Positions 10,701-18,567 of a stretch of 64,000 bases of DNA are shown here, in pieces. Both the position numbers and the translations under genes were made by a program. The stretch is from Sulfuriferula sp. Its GTDB lineage: Bacteria > Pseudomonadota > Gammaproteobacteria > Burkholderiales > Sulfuriferulaceae. Within the stretch, counting starts at the first letter, position 1. Every line of letters starts with the position of its first letter. Where the stretch lies: positions 124,001 to 188,000 of the forward strand of contig JARLJL010000002.1 of assembly GCA_031291235.1 (NCBI GenBank). The letters are read 5' to 3'. The notes beneath the pieces were generated by a model. The model was not told the origin of the DNA. It saw nothing but the letters and a program-made list of their open reading frames with translations, and did not search any database.

Positions 10701-11504
10701 GGTATCGGCCAAGGCGGCCGGATTGAGATTGCTGAGCGTCATGCCGGCCTGGGTAAGCGGATTTGCGTCAAATGGCGTCAATTGCGCTTGTATGTGCGCG
10801 GCGGCAGCACCGCTCGTACCGTTGCTGTCAAGCCGAATGCCGGCGAGTGTGCCGCTCAGCCGGGTATCTGCGTCGTAATTGTGGATGCCGTCGTGCAGCG
10901 ACAAGCCGATTCGACCAGTCAGTGCGTAGGGTTTGCTATCGGCCAGCTGCGCCTGGAGTTGCGCGTTACCCCACGCCGACTGGACGGTGCCGTGCAATTG
11001 ATAATGCTGCCGGGCGTAATCGAGTGCGAATGCGACCGGCTGCAGCAGCACATGCAGATCGCCGCGGTCTAATTGCACGGTGTCGATGCGGGCATCTGGC
11101 AATGTCAGATCGAACGGCAGAGCCAGCCCGGACGGCAATTGCAGCGGGGTGTTATCCGGCTGCTTGAAGGTGATATCCAGCGTGTGCAGATGTAGCCGAT
11201 TGATTTGTAGCTGATGTTTGCGCCACAGTTGAGCCGGTGACCAGTCCAGTTCGAATTGCTGCAGGGTGACGGTTTTATTGGGTGTGATCCAGTCCAGACG
11301 CTGAATATCGATACGGCTATATAGTGAGCCGCTGACGCCTTTGATAACGATCTGCCCGCCGCTGATCTGTGTGACGGCGTATGCCAGCGCCCGTGCGGCC
11401 GGTTCGCTGCCTGACAGCAAAACGAATGCAGCCAGCAATGTGGCTGCAGCTAACGCGCGCAGCAACGCGGTACGGTAGCCGCTTGCCGGACGTATCGGTT
11501 TCAA
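7740..11504 (-). CDS. tamB: Translocation and assembly module inner-membrane protein TamB
   Basis: From the TTG at 11502-11504 the protein is 1254 residues. It has one N-terminal membrane anchor (ALLRALAAATLLAAFVLL), a very long repetitive beta-rich body, and a C-terminal DUF490/TamB domain ending in a beta-strand with terminal Phe-Gln-Phe-Asp. TamB spans the periplasm and works with TamA in outer-membrane biogenesis and lipid transport. I chose TTG because it overlaps the tamA stop (TTGA) and has GGGGAG seven bases upstream. The longer frame to 11687 would lie inside tamA and adds a non-family leader. The tamA-tamB order and coupling are standard. Confidence 0.9.
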   Translation of the reverse strand: MKPIRPASGYRTALLRALAAATLLAAFVLLSGSEPAARALAYAVTQISGGQIVIKGVSGSLYSRIDIQRLDWITPNKTVTLQQFELDWSPAQLWRKHQLQINRLHLHTLDITFKQPDNTPLQLPSGLALPFDLTLPDARIDTVQLDRGDLHVLLQPVAFALDYARQHYQLHGTVQSAWGNAQLQAQLADSKPYALTGRIGLSLHDGIHNYDADTRLSGTLAGIRLDSNGTSGAAAAHIQAQLTPFDANPLTQAGMTLSNLNPAALADTLPQALVNANVSIVANNAGNYTGTLHAVNRVPGSLDRHMLPVIQADANIDGTAANLALSNLMLAFGSNARLLGTGKWHDGGLQLHFDARQIDAHAFYQPLRTTRLNGKLDLDMNAQRQAISAALEQAGYRLNLAAAYRQQRLTVTTASLQAGSGTLAFNGELALTGSRQFSAQGKLTRFNPAQFGRYPVASINADFDTRGQIQPQLQTRLQLHIADSRYNNAALSGHAALLIAGQRLQSSNAQLQLGNNTLNLQGSFGTPRDRMAWQLKAPDIAVIGSGFGGKLTASGTLYGSFDQPAGEFSAQGEHIALQSSVHIGQIDTHIKIGQGSNASIDANGKLRDFQVGNVRIDNAYLYASGTLQNHTLTLVAKNNMIDLNTTLIGGWRNQAWSGQISRLSNGEPYPVVLHAPAQLVIGRGHVSLNHAEFGVANGTLKLDRFAYGPSGISSQGSVSGIDLGYIQQRLHPGTQITNTLSVGGKWQFTLNHELNGDIRLWRERGDISISGIQTVHLGINRAQLSVQAEHNRIAAKLDTSGTTLGNLSAQADTTLTHHNSKLVFSLLAPLQAHAQLQIPSLAWTTATFDDTFNLDGALQVRFDLQGSLHAPEFSGTINGSQLVLGYPEQGIRLQNGTLHAQFDHDSLNIAQLDFHAGGDLNAHGIVKFMDGKPDIQLNATARQLNLVNRPDRQITLSGQAAITAHDRQLTTQADVAIDSAMLNLDDDGTPHLSSDVIVIGRNVNRSKTGNGSNNTPAWLIDSQIKIALGKHTRVKGQGLDAHLEGNLKLNQHGTSLPMAYGTVTVAEGTYNAFGQRLDITRGILNFAGIVNNPSLDILATRANTTVTAGVQVSGTALAPSVKLVSTPELNDSEKLSWLVLGHGTTSTGSSADTQALQAAASYLLGKSNAMPLQSKITELTGLNEISVKGAGTLDSSVLSLGKRLSDQLYLNYEQGLTGATQLVKITYNLSRRFSIRAQGGNASALDLFYTFQFD

Positions 11505-13264
11505 AACGCGCTCCCCAGACTGAAGTGGATGCGGAAGGCGGATACCGCTTCGCCGTAGGCAATATCCAGATTCAGCGGACCTATCGGGCTGCGCCAGCGC
11601 ACACCTGCGCCGTATCCGGCAACGGTGTGGAAATTTTGTAGCGTATCGACGGCGTTGCCGCGGTCGTAAAATAGTGCTGCCCCCCATTTCGGGGTCAGCC
11701 AGCGGGTGTACTCCACGCTGCCGTTAATCAGATAGCGTCCGCCGACGATAGCATCGCCTTGCTGCACCCCCAGGCTTTGGTAGGCATAACCGCGTATCGT
11801 CGTATCGCCGCCGGTACGGAACAGCATGTCGGTAGGAATGCCGCTGGTGCTGGGGGCAAACACGATGCCCAGTTCGCCGCGTAAGGTCAGGCTGTCTCGT
11901 TCGGTGACGGGATAAAAATAGATTGCCCGGCTGCGGCTGCGGACAAAGCTTTGATCGGATAGCAGGGATTTCGCTGCGCCGCCAATTTCGGTGCTAAACA
12001 AATAACCTCTGGTGGGAGCAATCAGATTGTCGACATTGCGATAGGTCCAGATGTAATTGAGGGTCAGCGCTTGCAGATTGTCGCCGGTTGAACCGGCAAC
12101 AGTCTGATGCTCAACCTGATATTGCGCAATCAGGCTGGTCTCGATGCGATCCCTGGTGCGCGTGCGTTTGATAGCAGTCGCGCTTTGGCTGGTGATCTGG
12201 CCTTCGATGTCGGTGCGATTGGTGGTTGCGCTGATGCTGTCCACGTAACCCTGCTCGTCGCGAGGGCGGGCGATTTGGCCGCTGAGTGCGCTGGATTGGG
12301 CATCGAGCTTGAGTGTGCCGGTAAAGCGCAGATTGCTGTCCAGGCTGTTCAGGTTCTGATATTCGATCTGTCCGCGCGGCCCGCTGTCGGTGCTGATGCC
12401 CAGACCGAATCCCAGTTTCTGGCGCTGCATTTCCACTAAATTGACCTTGACGCGAAGCGCGGTGGGGTCGACATCATCTGCTTCGGTGGTGATATTGACG
12501 GTTTTGAAGTAGGTGCTGCCCTGCAGTTGCGATTGGAATGCCAGCAGTTTGGCCTGCGAGTAGGGTTCGCCAGGGATAATCGGATTCAGGCGTTCGACGA
12601 TACTGGCAGGATAGCGGTGCAAGCCGGTAATCGTGGTCGTGCTGAAGTGATAAACTGCGCCGCTATCGATGACGATATTGATGACGACGCTGTGGGAAGC
12701 GGGATTGACGACGGCCGTGCTGTCGAGCAAACGCGCTTTGGGATATTTGGCAATGATCAGGCTGGTAAGTAAATCGCGTTTTGCCGTCTCCCAGGCGGCT
12801 TGGCGGAATACGGTGCCGTTCTTTAGCGGCCACAGCTGGTATTGTTCATTCAGCCATGCCCGGTATTGTGCCGGATCGGTTGCCAGCGCGCCTTGTGCAC
12901 TCAGCGTGATGTTGGCGACATGGACCGGCTCGCCCGGATCGACCTTGAAATGCAGGTGCCAGATGCCGTTTTGCTGCTCGATGGACGGAACGATGGAGGG
13001 GGAGTAATAACCTTCCGTCTCCAGTAGGGCGGCGATGCTGTCCGGCGTCAGCCGGTAAAGCCGGCGCAATTGGGCATCGTCCAGCGCAGGTTTGTCGCGC
13101 CAACGGTAAATGTCGAGATTTTGAGTCAGTAGCGGACGGATGGCATTGGGTGCGTCCAGCTCGATACTATAGTCTAGCGCTGCAGCAGGCGCAGCCCCGA
13201 AACCGAGGATAAGCAATAGCCAGCCAGTCAGCGCAAGCTGCGCGATAGTCGGGTTTATCCGCAT
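11501..13264 (-). CDS. tamA: Outer-membrane assembly factor TamA (Omp85 family)
   Basis: The 587-residue precursor has a signal peptide (hydrophobic LTGWLLLILGFGAAPAAA). POTRA domains cover roughly residues 30-270, and a C-terminal 16-strand Omp85 barrel contains the conserved RGY segment (TTIRGYAYQSLG) and ends in Phe. It lies in the outer membrane and partners TamB, whose gene overlaps its stop by four bases. Length is typical of TamA and shorter than BamA. Confidence 0.92.
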   Translation of the reverse strand: MRINPTIAQLALTGWLLLILGFGAAPAAALDYSIELDAPNAIRPLLTQNLDIYRWRDKPALDDAQLRRLYRLTPDSIAALLETEGYYSPSIVPSIEQQNGIWHLHFKVDPGEPVHVANITLSAQGALATDPAQYRAWLNEQYQLWPLKNGTVFRQAAWETAKRDLLTSLIIAKYPKARLLDSTAVVNPASHSVVINIVIDSGAVYHFSTTTITGLHRYPASIVERLNPIIPGEPYSQAKLLAFQSQLQGSTYFKTVNITTEADDVDPTALRVKVNLVEMQRQKLGFGLGISTDSGPRGQIEYQNLNSLDSNLRFTGTLKLDAQSSALSGQIARPRDEQGYVDSISATTNRTDIEGQITSQSATAIKRTRTRDRIETSLIAQYQVEHQTVAGSTGDNLQALTLNYIWTYRNVDNLIAPTRGYLFSTEIGGAAKSLLSDQSFVRSRSRAIYFYPVTERDSLTLRGELGIVFAPSTSGIPTDMLFRTGGDTTIRGYAYQSLGVQQGDAIVGGRYLINGSVEYTRWLTPKWGAALFYDRGNAVDTLQNFHTVAGYGAGVRWRSPIGPLNLDIAYGEAVSAFRIHFSLGSAF

Positions 13265-13334
13265 TCAGATGTCCACAGCCTAACGTAAAATCGGGGTAAA
13301 ATGTACCCATGTTGCTAGATATGAAAGAAAATCC

Positions 13335-13658
13335 ATGACCTACGTTGTAACCGAAAATTGTATTCAGTGCAAATATACCGATTGCGTGGATGTGTGCCCG
13401 GTCGATTGTTTCCGCGAGGGCGAAAACTTTCTGGTGATCGACCCGGAAGAATGTATCGATTGTACTTTGTGCGTGGCGGAGTGTCCGGCGGAAGCGATCT
13501 TCGCCGAGGACGATGTGCCTGCCGATCAGCAGCATTGTACCGCGTTGAATGCCGAGCTGGCGCTGAAATGGAAACCCATTATCGAGCGTAAGGACCCGCT
13601 GCCCGACGCGGACGACTGGAATGGTAAAACCGACAAGCTGCCGTTATTGAAACGTTAA
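13335..13658 (+). CDS. fdxA: Seven-iron ferredoxin FdxA
   Basis: The 107-residue protein has two clusters of cysteines: [17 protein letters not shown] near the N-terminus and [12 protein letters not shown] at 41-52. This is the arrangement that binds one [3Fe-4S] and one [4Fe-4S] cluster in FdxA-type ferredoxins. It is a soluble low-potential electron carrier; the partner is unknown. Divergent from tamA across 70 bases that contain the small inverted repeat GGGTA/TACCC. The downstream nuclease begins four bases after its stop, so the two are probably co-transcribed, though no functional link is obvious. Confidence 0.95.
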   Translation: MTYVVTENCIQCKYTDCVDVCPVDCFREGENFLVIDPEECIDCTLCVAECPAEAIFAEDDVPADQQHCTALNAELALKWKPIIERKDPLPDADDWNGKTDKLPLLKR

Positions 13659-13662
13659 CACC

Positions 13663-16359
13663 GTGCTGGCGGCATTCTTTCAGCGTGCGGCACAGCGTAT
13701 ATTGCGCGAATGTGCCGTTCAGCAGACTGAATTGGCCGATGCCGTCATCCTGGTGCCCAATTTCCAGGCAGGGGCTGCATTAGCCCGAGCGCTGGTGGAG
13801 GCGAGCGGGTTGGCTGTACTGGTGTCCCCGCAAATTCTGACTTTTCCGGCATGGGCGCAAACTTTGTCGCCAGCCGTTGCGGTATTGCCCAATAGCCGCA
13901 GACTCACCCAGCTTTATCATATTCTCAAGGAACGCAACTGGTTCGATCAGGCGCTGTTGTGGGGGATGTGCGACGAGATCGCGCGTCTGTTCGACGAGTT
14001 GACTTACCAGGCAGTCGATTTGCCTGTGGATGTCGGCCAGTTTACTGCGCAACTGCAGGCTTATTACCGTTCGCATCGGCATCGCGCGATCGAGTTCGAG
14101 GCGCAGCTGGTGCACGAGCTGTGGTTCGCGTTGAGTCAGGACGGGCAAAGCCCGGCTGCACAATATGCGCTGCAACTGGCGCAGCTTGCCGAAGCAGCGG
14201 CTGTGCCGCTGTTTGTGGTCGGTTTGCCGCAGCTGACGCGTCTGGAGCAGCATTGCCTGCAGCGTTATGCGTTGCGGCAGCGGGTTACCCATATTGATAT
14301 CGACAGTGTTGATGTCGTGGCACAAACGCTGGCTGCGGCATGGCCGCAGAATCTGGAGACGCCGCTGCTGCAACGCGCGCAGGATTTGGCTGCCAATATC
14401 GTCGACAGTCCGTTATCGGGACGGTTGCATTATTGTGCAGCGTACAGCCTGGAAGAAGAAGCTGTCGCCGCCGATACGCAGGTGCGGCTGTGGTTGCACG
14501 AAGGCAGACAGCGCATTGCGGTCGTAGTGCAGGATCGTATCAGTGCGCGTCGCTTGCGCGCCTTGCTGGAACGCGCGCAAATTCTCGTCAGCGACGAAAC
14601 CGGCTGGACGCTGGATACGACTGCCGCCAGCACTGTCGTGATGCGCTGGGTAGAGGCGCTGCTGGCTGATTTTCCCTATCGGGATGTGCTCGACCTGATC
14701 AAATCACCCTATTTGTTCCCGGACTGGGATGCTTTGCAACGCAAGCAGGCCGCCTGGCAAATCGAACATGCCTTGCGCAGCCACGGTCCCGTGGACGGTT
14801 GTGCCGGTTTGATTGCCGTGCTGCAACGCCAGAGCGACAACGCGGACGCACTGGCGGCAGTGTCGCGTTTGCAGGCGGCCCTCGGTATCGTGCAGATAGC
14901 ATCATTGTCCGACTGGCTGGATCGGCTTGATCACAGTTTGATAGCATTAGGGGCGCGGACTAGATTGGCCGATGATGCGGCCGGTCAGCAGTTATTGGGG
15001 CTGCTGGCGCGACGGCGGCACGAACTGGCTGACGATCGCGGCAGCTTTACGCTGGCTGAATTTCATCGCTGGCTGGGCCGCGAACTGGAACAGGGCGCGT
15101 TCATAGATCAGCGCGTCAACAGCCCTGTTGTGTTTACCCACCTTGCCGCGACGCGTTTGCGCATGTTCGATGCGGCGCTGATTTTAGGTGCGGATGCCAG
15201 TCATCTGCCGTCGCTGAGCAGTCATGCCGTGTTTTTCAATCAGCAAGTGCGCGCAGCGCTGGGGTTGTCTACGCCTGCACTGGAAATGGCACAGATTCAG
15301 GCCGATCTGATGCAATTGCTGATTGCTGTGCCAGCGGTATGCGTGCTCTGGCAAGCGCGTAGCGAGGGTGAAATCAATGCGATCAGTCCGTGGCTGGAAC
15401 GGCTGGACAGTCTGCATAGCCTGGCCTGGGGTACGGGTCTGCTGGATAATGGCCTGCGCGAGATATGCGGAGCTGCGCAAATTGCGACGCCGGATCGTGC
15501 AGTGTCGCCGACCCCTAGCGATATGCCGCAGCCAGCACTGATGCCGGATCTGGTGCCGAAAAGAATCAGTGTGAGCGCTTACAATACTTTGCTGGCATGT
15601 CCTTATCAGTATTTTTCGCGCCATGTATTAGGCCTGAATGAGCTGGATGAAATCAGTGCCGAGATCGAAAAATCCGACTACGGTCAGGCAGTGCACGCTA
15701 TTTTGAAAACTTTCCATGAACGTTATCCCGCTGTTGCCGCTGTGTCGTACGATATGGCAGTGCAGGCATTGCAGGAAATCAGTGAGCAGGCTTTTGCTCC
15801 CATGCTGCACGACGATTATTATGCGCGGGCATGGCAGCAGCAATGGCTGGAGAAAATACCGGCCTATCTGGATTGGCAGTTGCAACGCGAGCAGGAAGGC
15901 TGGCTATGGCATGAGGGCGAAGTGACGAAACAGCTTGAGCTGTTGCTTGACGACGGACGCTCGATACAATTGTATGGCCGTCTGGACAGAGTGGATCGTA
16001 TCGCCGATAGCCATGCAGTACTGGATTACAAGACCGGCAGCAGCAAGGGGCTGAAAGACAAGGCTGAGCATTTCGATGAGGATGTGCAACTGGCGGCGTA
16101 TGCATTGCTGATGCAGTCGGAAGTGGGGCAGGCCGCTTTTGTCAGTTTGGATGGCGGAAAGGTGACTACCATCCCGTTGAATACGGAACCGCAAGCGGCT
16201 GCGGAAGATAGCGCGGCGCGGTTGACGATGTTGTTTACGCAGCTATATCGGCAAGCGCCGCTGCCGGCGAACGGGATCGATAATGTGTGTCAGTATTGCG
16301 ATATGCGCGGGCTGTGTCGACGCGATTTCTGGGTCGACACAGCGCTTGCTGCAATTTAA
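13663..16359 (+). CDS. AddB-like PD-(D/E)XK nuclease with Fe-S cysteines (probable DNA repair protein)
   Basis: The 898-residue protein (GTG start) ends in a RecB-type nuclease domain. It has a His in YGQAVHAIL, the metal-binding Asp/Lys in LDYKTGS, and the motif DVQLAAYALL. Four cysteines, C646 and C876-x2-C879-x5-C885, match the split Fe-S staple of AddB nucleases. The N-terminal part is helicase-like in layout but shows no Walker A (GxGKT) motif. It fits the proteobacterial family of 'probable DNA repair proteins' (TIGR03623) of about 900 residues. AddB similarly keeps the nuclease and Fe-S while its motor is inactive. No AddA-like partner is present in this window. Confidence 0.8.
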   Translation: MLAAFFQRAAQRILRECAVQQTELADAVILVPNFQAGAALARALVEASGLAVLVSPQILTFPAWAQTLSPAVAVLPNSRRLTQLYHILKERNWFDQALLWGMCDEIARLFDELTYQAVDLPVDVGQFTAQLQAYYRSHRHRAIEFEAQLVHELWFALSQDGQSPAAQYALQLAQLAEAAAVPLFVVGLPQLTRLEQHCLQRYALRQRVTHIDIDSVDVVAQTLAAAWPQNLETPLLQRAQDLAANIVDSPLSGRLHYCAAYSLEEEAVAADTQVRLWLHEGRQRIAVVVQDRISARRLRALLERAQILVSDETGWTLDTTAASTVVMRWVEALLADFPYRDVLDLIKSPYLFPDWDALQRKQAAWQIEHALRSHGPVDGCAGLIAVLQRQSDNADALAAVSRLQAALGIVQIASLSDWLDRLDHSLIALGARTRLADDAAGQQLLGLLARRRHELADDRGSFTLAEFHRWLGRELEQGAFIDQRVNSPVVFTHLAATRLRMFDAALILGADASHLPSLSSHAVFFNQQVRAALGLSTPALEMAQIQADLMQLLIAVPAVCVLWQARSEGEINAISPWLERLDSLHSLAWGTGLLDNGLREICGAAQIATPDRAVSPTPSDMPQPALMPDLVPKRISVSAYNTLLACPYQYFSRHVLGLNELDEISAEIEKSDYGQAVHAILKTFHERYPAVAAVSYDMAVQALQEISEQAFAPMLHDDYYARAWQQQWLEKIPAYLDWQLQREQEGWLWHEGEVTKQLELLLDDGRSIQLYGRLDRVDRIADSHAVLDYKTGSSKGLKDKAEHFDEDVQLAAYALLMQSEVGQAAFVSLDGGKVTTIPLNTEPQAAAEDSAARLTMLFTQLYRQAPLPANGIDNVCQYCDMRGLCRRDFWVDTALAAI

Positions 16360-17060
16360 CGCATGGCTTCGCGTTCGATTTCTTCTACCGTGGTGTGGCG
16401 CACGTCTTTGCCTTTGACCATGTATACGACATACTCGGACATGTTTTTGGCGTGATCACCCATGCGCTCTATGGCTTTGGCGATGAACATGATGTCGATG
16501 AAGGTGGAAATGGTGCGCGGATCTTCCATCATGTAAGTGATGAGGTTACGTAGCACGAGGTGGTACTCCTCATCCACTTCGATATCCTGACGGGCAATAT
16601 GGGCCGCGTTGCTGACATCCAGACGGGCAAAGCCGTCCAGCGCACGATGCAGCATGTCGAGCACGATTTCGCTCATGAACTGGATTTGATTGAATTTGGG
16701 TTGGGTGATGCGCCCGGTCTGGTGAATTTCCTTGACCATGCGCGCGACTTTGGCCGCTTCGTCGCCGATACGTTCCAGATCGGTAATGGTTTTGATTACC
16801 GTCATGACCATGCGCAGATCGGATGCAGTAGGCTGGCGGCGGGCAATAATTTGCGCGCAATCCTCGTCGATGCCGACTTCCAGTGCATTGACCAGATGGT
16901 CGTTGCCGACGACTTGCTCTGCGAGTACGAAATCGGCATTAATCAATGCATCAATAGCTTGACTGATTTGCTGTTCGACCAGACCGCCCATTTGTAACAC
17001 GCGTGCGCGCATGTTTTCCAGATCAGTATCAAATTGTTTGTAAGTGTGTTCTTGTGGCAT
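16356..17060 (-). CDS. phoU: Phosphate signalling protein PhoU
   Basis: The 234-residue protein is a tandem of two three-helix PhoU domains with the metal-binding E/DxxxD-type repeats (ERIGDEAAKVARM and ERMGDHAKNMSEY). PhoU couples the Pst phosphate transporter to the PhoR kinase. Its length is typical. Here phoU stands alone, without pst genes, with its own ribosome site (AGGAG) and its own promoter preceded by a Pho box. Its stop overlaps the stop of the convergent nuclease gene. Confidence 0.95.
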   Translation of the reverse strand: MPQEHTYKQFDTDLENMRARVLQMGGLVEQQISQAIDALINADFVLAEQVVGNDHLVNALEVGIDEDCAQIIARRQPTASDLRMVMTVIKTITDLERIGDEAAKVARMVKEIHQTGRITQPKFNQIQFMSEIVLDMLHRALDGFARLDVSNAAHIARQDIEVDEEYHLVLRNLITYMMEDPRTISTFIDIMFIAKAIERMGDHAKNMSEYVVYMVKGKDVRHTTVEEIEREAMR

Positions 17061-17083
17061 TGTTGCTCTCCTGTTTGCTAGTG

Positions 17084-17128
17084 ATTATAGCGTTAGAAGT
17101 ACCGGGTAAGGTGACAGTTTTGTGACAT
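17084..17128 (-). promoter_or_regulatory. Pho box and promoter of phoU
   Basis: On the minus strand ATGTCAC-AAAA-CTGTCAC (17128 down to 17111) gives two TGTCA half-sites exactly 11 bases apart, matching the PhoB consensus. A perfect -10 TATAAT lies at 17084-17089, 21 bases further on, somewhat farther than in E. coli promoters. There is no good -35, as expected of a PhoB-activated promoter. Confidence 0.75.
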
Positions 17129-17133
17129 TTTCG

Positions 17134-17559
17134 TTATCCGGAAAAGGGGATGGCAAACATTTTTCCATCAATATCAAGCGTCAGTATCCAGTCGCGCCGG
17201 CCGGTGACGCAAATCGGTAAGACAACCCTGGCTTGCCACAGTTGCGGCGCGGATGGCGTCAGCCGATAACGGTTGTATCCCATTTCCATATCCGGCATGG
17301 TGAAATAAGCATAGACGATTTTTGCATCCGCGACGTTAACGCTCACGGTGAATGGATGCAAACCCGACGGCGTACCGACGAAATTGACATGTACCTGTTG
17401 CTGCTCCAGCTGGAATTGACATCCTTGTATGGGGTTGGCGCAGTTAACGGCGACGGTTTGCGTTTGCGAACGTTGCCAGATTTGATATGCACCGCCGCCG
17501 AACAGTATGCTGATCAGTATAGCCGGCAAGGCATATTTCAATAGCCATTTGCGGTTCAT
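17134..17559 (-). CDS. Small membrane-anchored protein of unknown function (FixH/YtkA-like fold possible)
   Basis: From the ATG at 17557-17559, which overlaps the Nudix stop as ATGA, the protein has 141 residues. A single N-terminal membrane segment (YALPAILISILFGGGAYQIW) is followed by a periplasmic beta-rich domain. That domain contains Cys in NCANPIQGC, a Met-rich strand TMPDMEMG, and LPICVTGRRDW. Such Met-rich strands occur in FixH/YtkA-like periplasmic domains, so a copper- or assembly-related role is possible but unproven. The longer frame to 17760 runs back into the Nudix gene and is rejected. It is translationally coupled to the Nudix-ThiE gene. Confidence 0.75.
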   Translation of the reverse strand: MNRKWLLKYALPAILISILFGGGAYQIWQRSQTQTVAVNCANPIQGCQFQLEQQQVHVNFVGTPSGLHPFTVSVNVADAKIVYAYFTMPDMEMGYNRYRLTPSAPQLWQARVVLPICVTGRRDWILTLDIDGKMFAIPFSG

Positions 17560-18491
17560 TGCCAGGCTCCGCGCAAAAGAGCGATACCGTGCGAGCCGTA
17601 TTCCCTTGCCAGATCGAGGTTTTCTGCGGTCAGTCCGCCTAGTGCATAAACCGGCATGGTGCGGTCGGCGGTAAGTTCGGAAAATTGCGTCCAGCCCAGG
17701 CTGGCTGCTCCGGGATGGCTTGCCGTGGGCAGCACTGGCGAAAGCAGTGCGTAGTTGCAATCGAGCCGTTCGGCGCGATCGAGTTCGTCTGCGTTATGGC
17801 ACGACGCACCAACCAGCGGCAGATCGGGTCGGACATGCAGGCTGTTTAATTGCTCCGAGGTAAGTTGCACGCCATCGGCGCCTGTATGAAGTGCGAGTGC
17901 CGCATCGGCATTGACGATAACGCGCGCGCCGACTGCGTGAGCACGATTGATTACGGTTTTGGTAAAATCGACTAAGATGGAAGCTGGCAGTTGTTTTTCC
18001 CGGACTTGTATCAATTTCAAACCCTGAGCCAGTGCACGGTCCAGTTTCGGCAGGAAGGCGTCGATATCGTCGCCGGCTTGGGTAATACCCATCAGCGCCG
18101 GTAATCGCAGTGCGTTGATAATAGGTGCATTGGCCGGTAGCAGCGGCGTTACGTTAATGTTTTCCGCCTGTTGCCAGCTAAAGGTTTGTCCTTCGCGTGG
18201 CTGGGGGTCGCCTTCCCAGCTGCTGACGCGAAAAAACGACAGTACAACTTGTGCCGTACTGTAGTTGTGTCGACGTGTGATCCACGGTGTAGCATGCGTG
18301 ACGTGGATGCCGAGTTCTTCATCGAGTTCGCGTACCAGCGCCTGATGGGCTGTTTCGCCGGGTTCGATCTTGCCGCCGGGAAATTCCCAGTATCCTGGGT
18401 AGGATTTGTCGGTAGGACGGCTGGCCAGCAGGAAGTATCCGTCGGGGCGAGTGATGACCGCGGCCGCGACGCGAATGACGGGGATACTCAT
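17556..18491 (-). CDS. Nudix hydrolase fused to a thiamine phosphate synthase-like domain
   Basis: Residues 1-130 form a MutT-type Nudix domain with an intact Nudix box (GGK...E...RELDEELGI, residues 39-62). Residues 135-311 form a TIM barrel like ThiE/TenI (QVREKQLP, VIVNAD, GVQLTSEQL, LLSPVLPTASHPG, YALGGLT). MutT-type proteins remove oxidised dGTP. The ThiE-like half lacks an obvious full substrate-phosphate set, so its activity is uncertain. Such fusions occur in many beta- and gammaproteobacteria. The true thiazole genes thiSG lie 18 kb away. Confidence 0.88.
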   Translation of the reverse strand: MSIPVIRVAAAVITRPDGYFLLASRPTDKSYPGYWEFPGGKIEPGETAHQALVRELDEELGIHVTHATPWITRRHNYSTAQVVLSFFRVSSWEGDPQPREGQTFSWQQAENINVTPLLPANAPIINALRLPALMGITQAGDDIDAFLPKLDRALAQGLKLIQVREKQLPASILVDFTKTVINRAHAVGARVIVNADAALALHTGADGVQLTSEQLNSLHVRPDLPLVGASCHNADELDRAERLDCNYALLSPVLPTASHPGAASLGWTQFSELTADRTMPVYALGGLTAENLDLAREYGSHGIALLRGAWQ

Positions 18492-18567
18492 AAGGGTTTC
18501 CTAGTTATACTGGAATGACGCATAATGCAGACATGAATATCTATTTATAGTGAAAATGAGGTGGTGA

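Noticed and set aside
11505-11687. N-terminal extension of the tamB reading frame beyond the TTG at 11504
   Set aside because: It lies wholly inside tamA, is not TamB-like, and the TTG has a ribosome site and overlaps the tamA stop.
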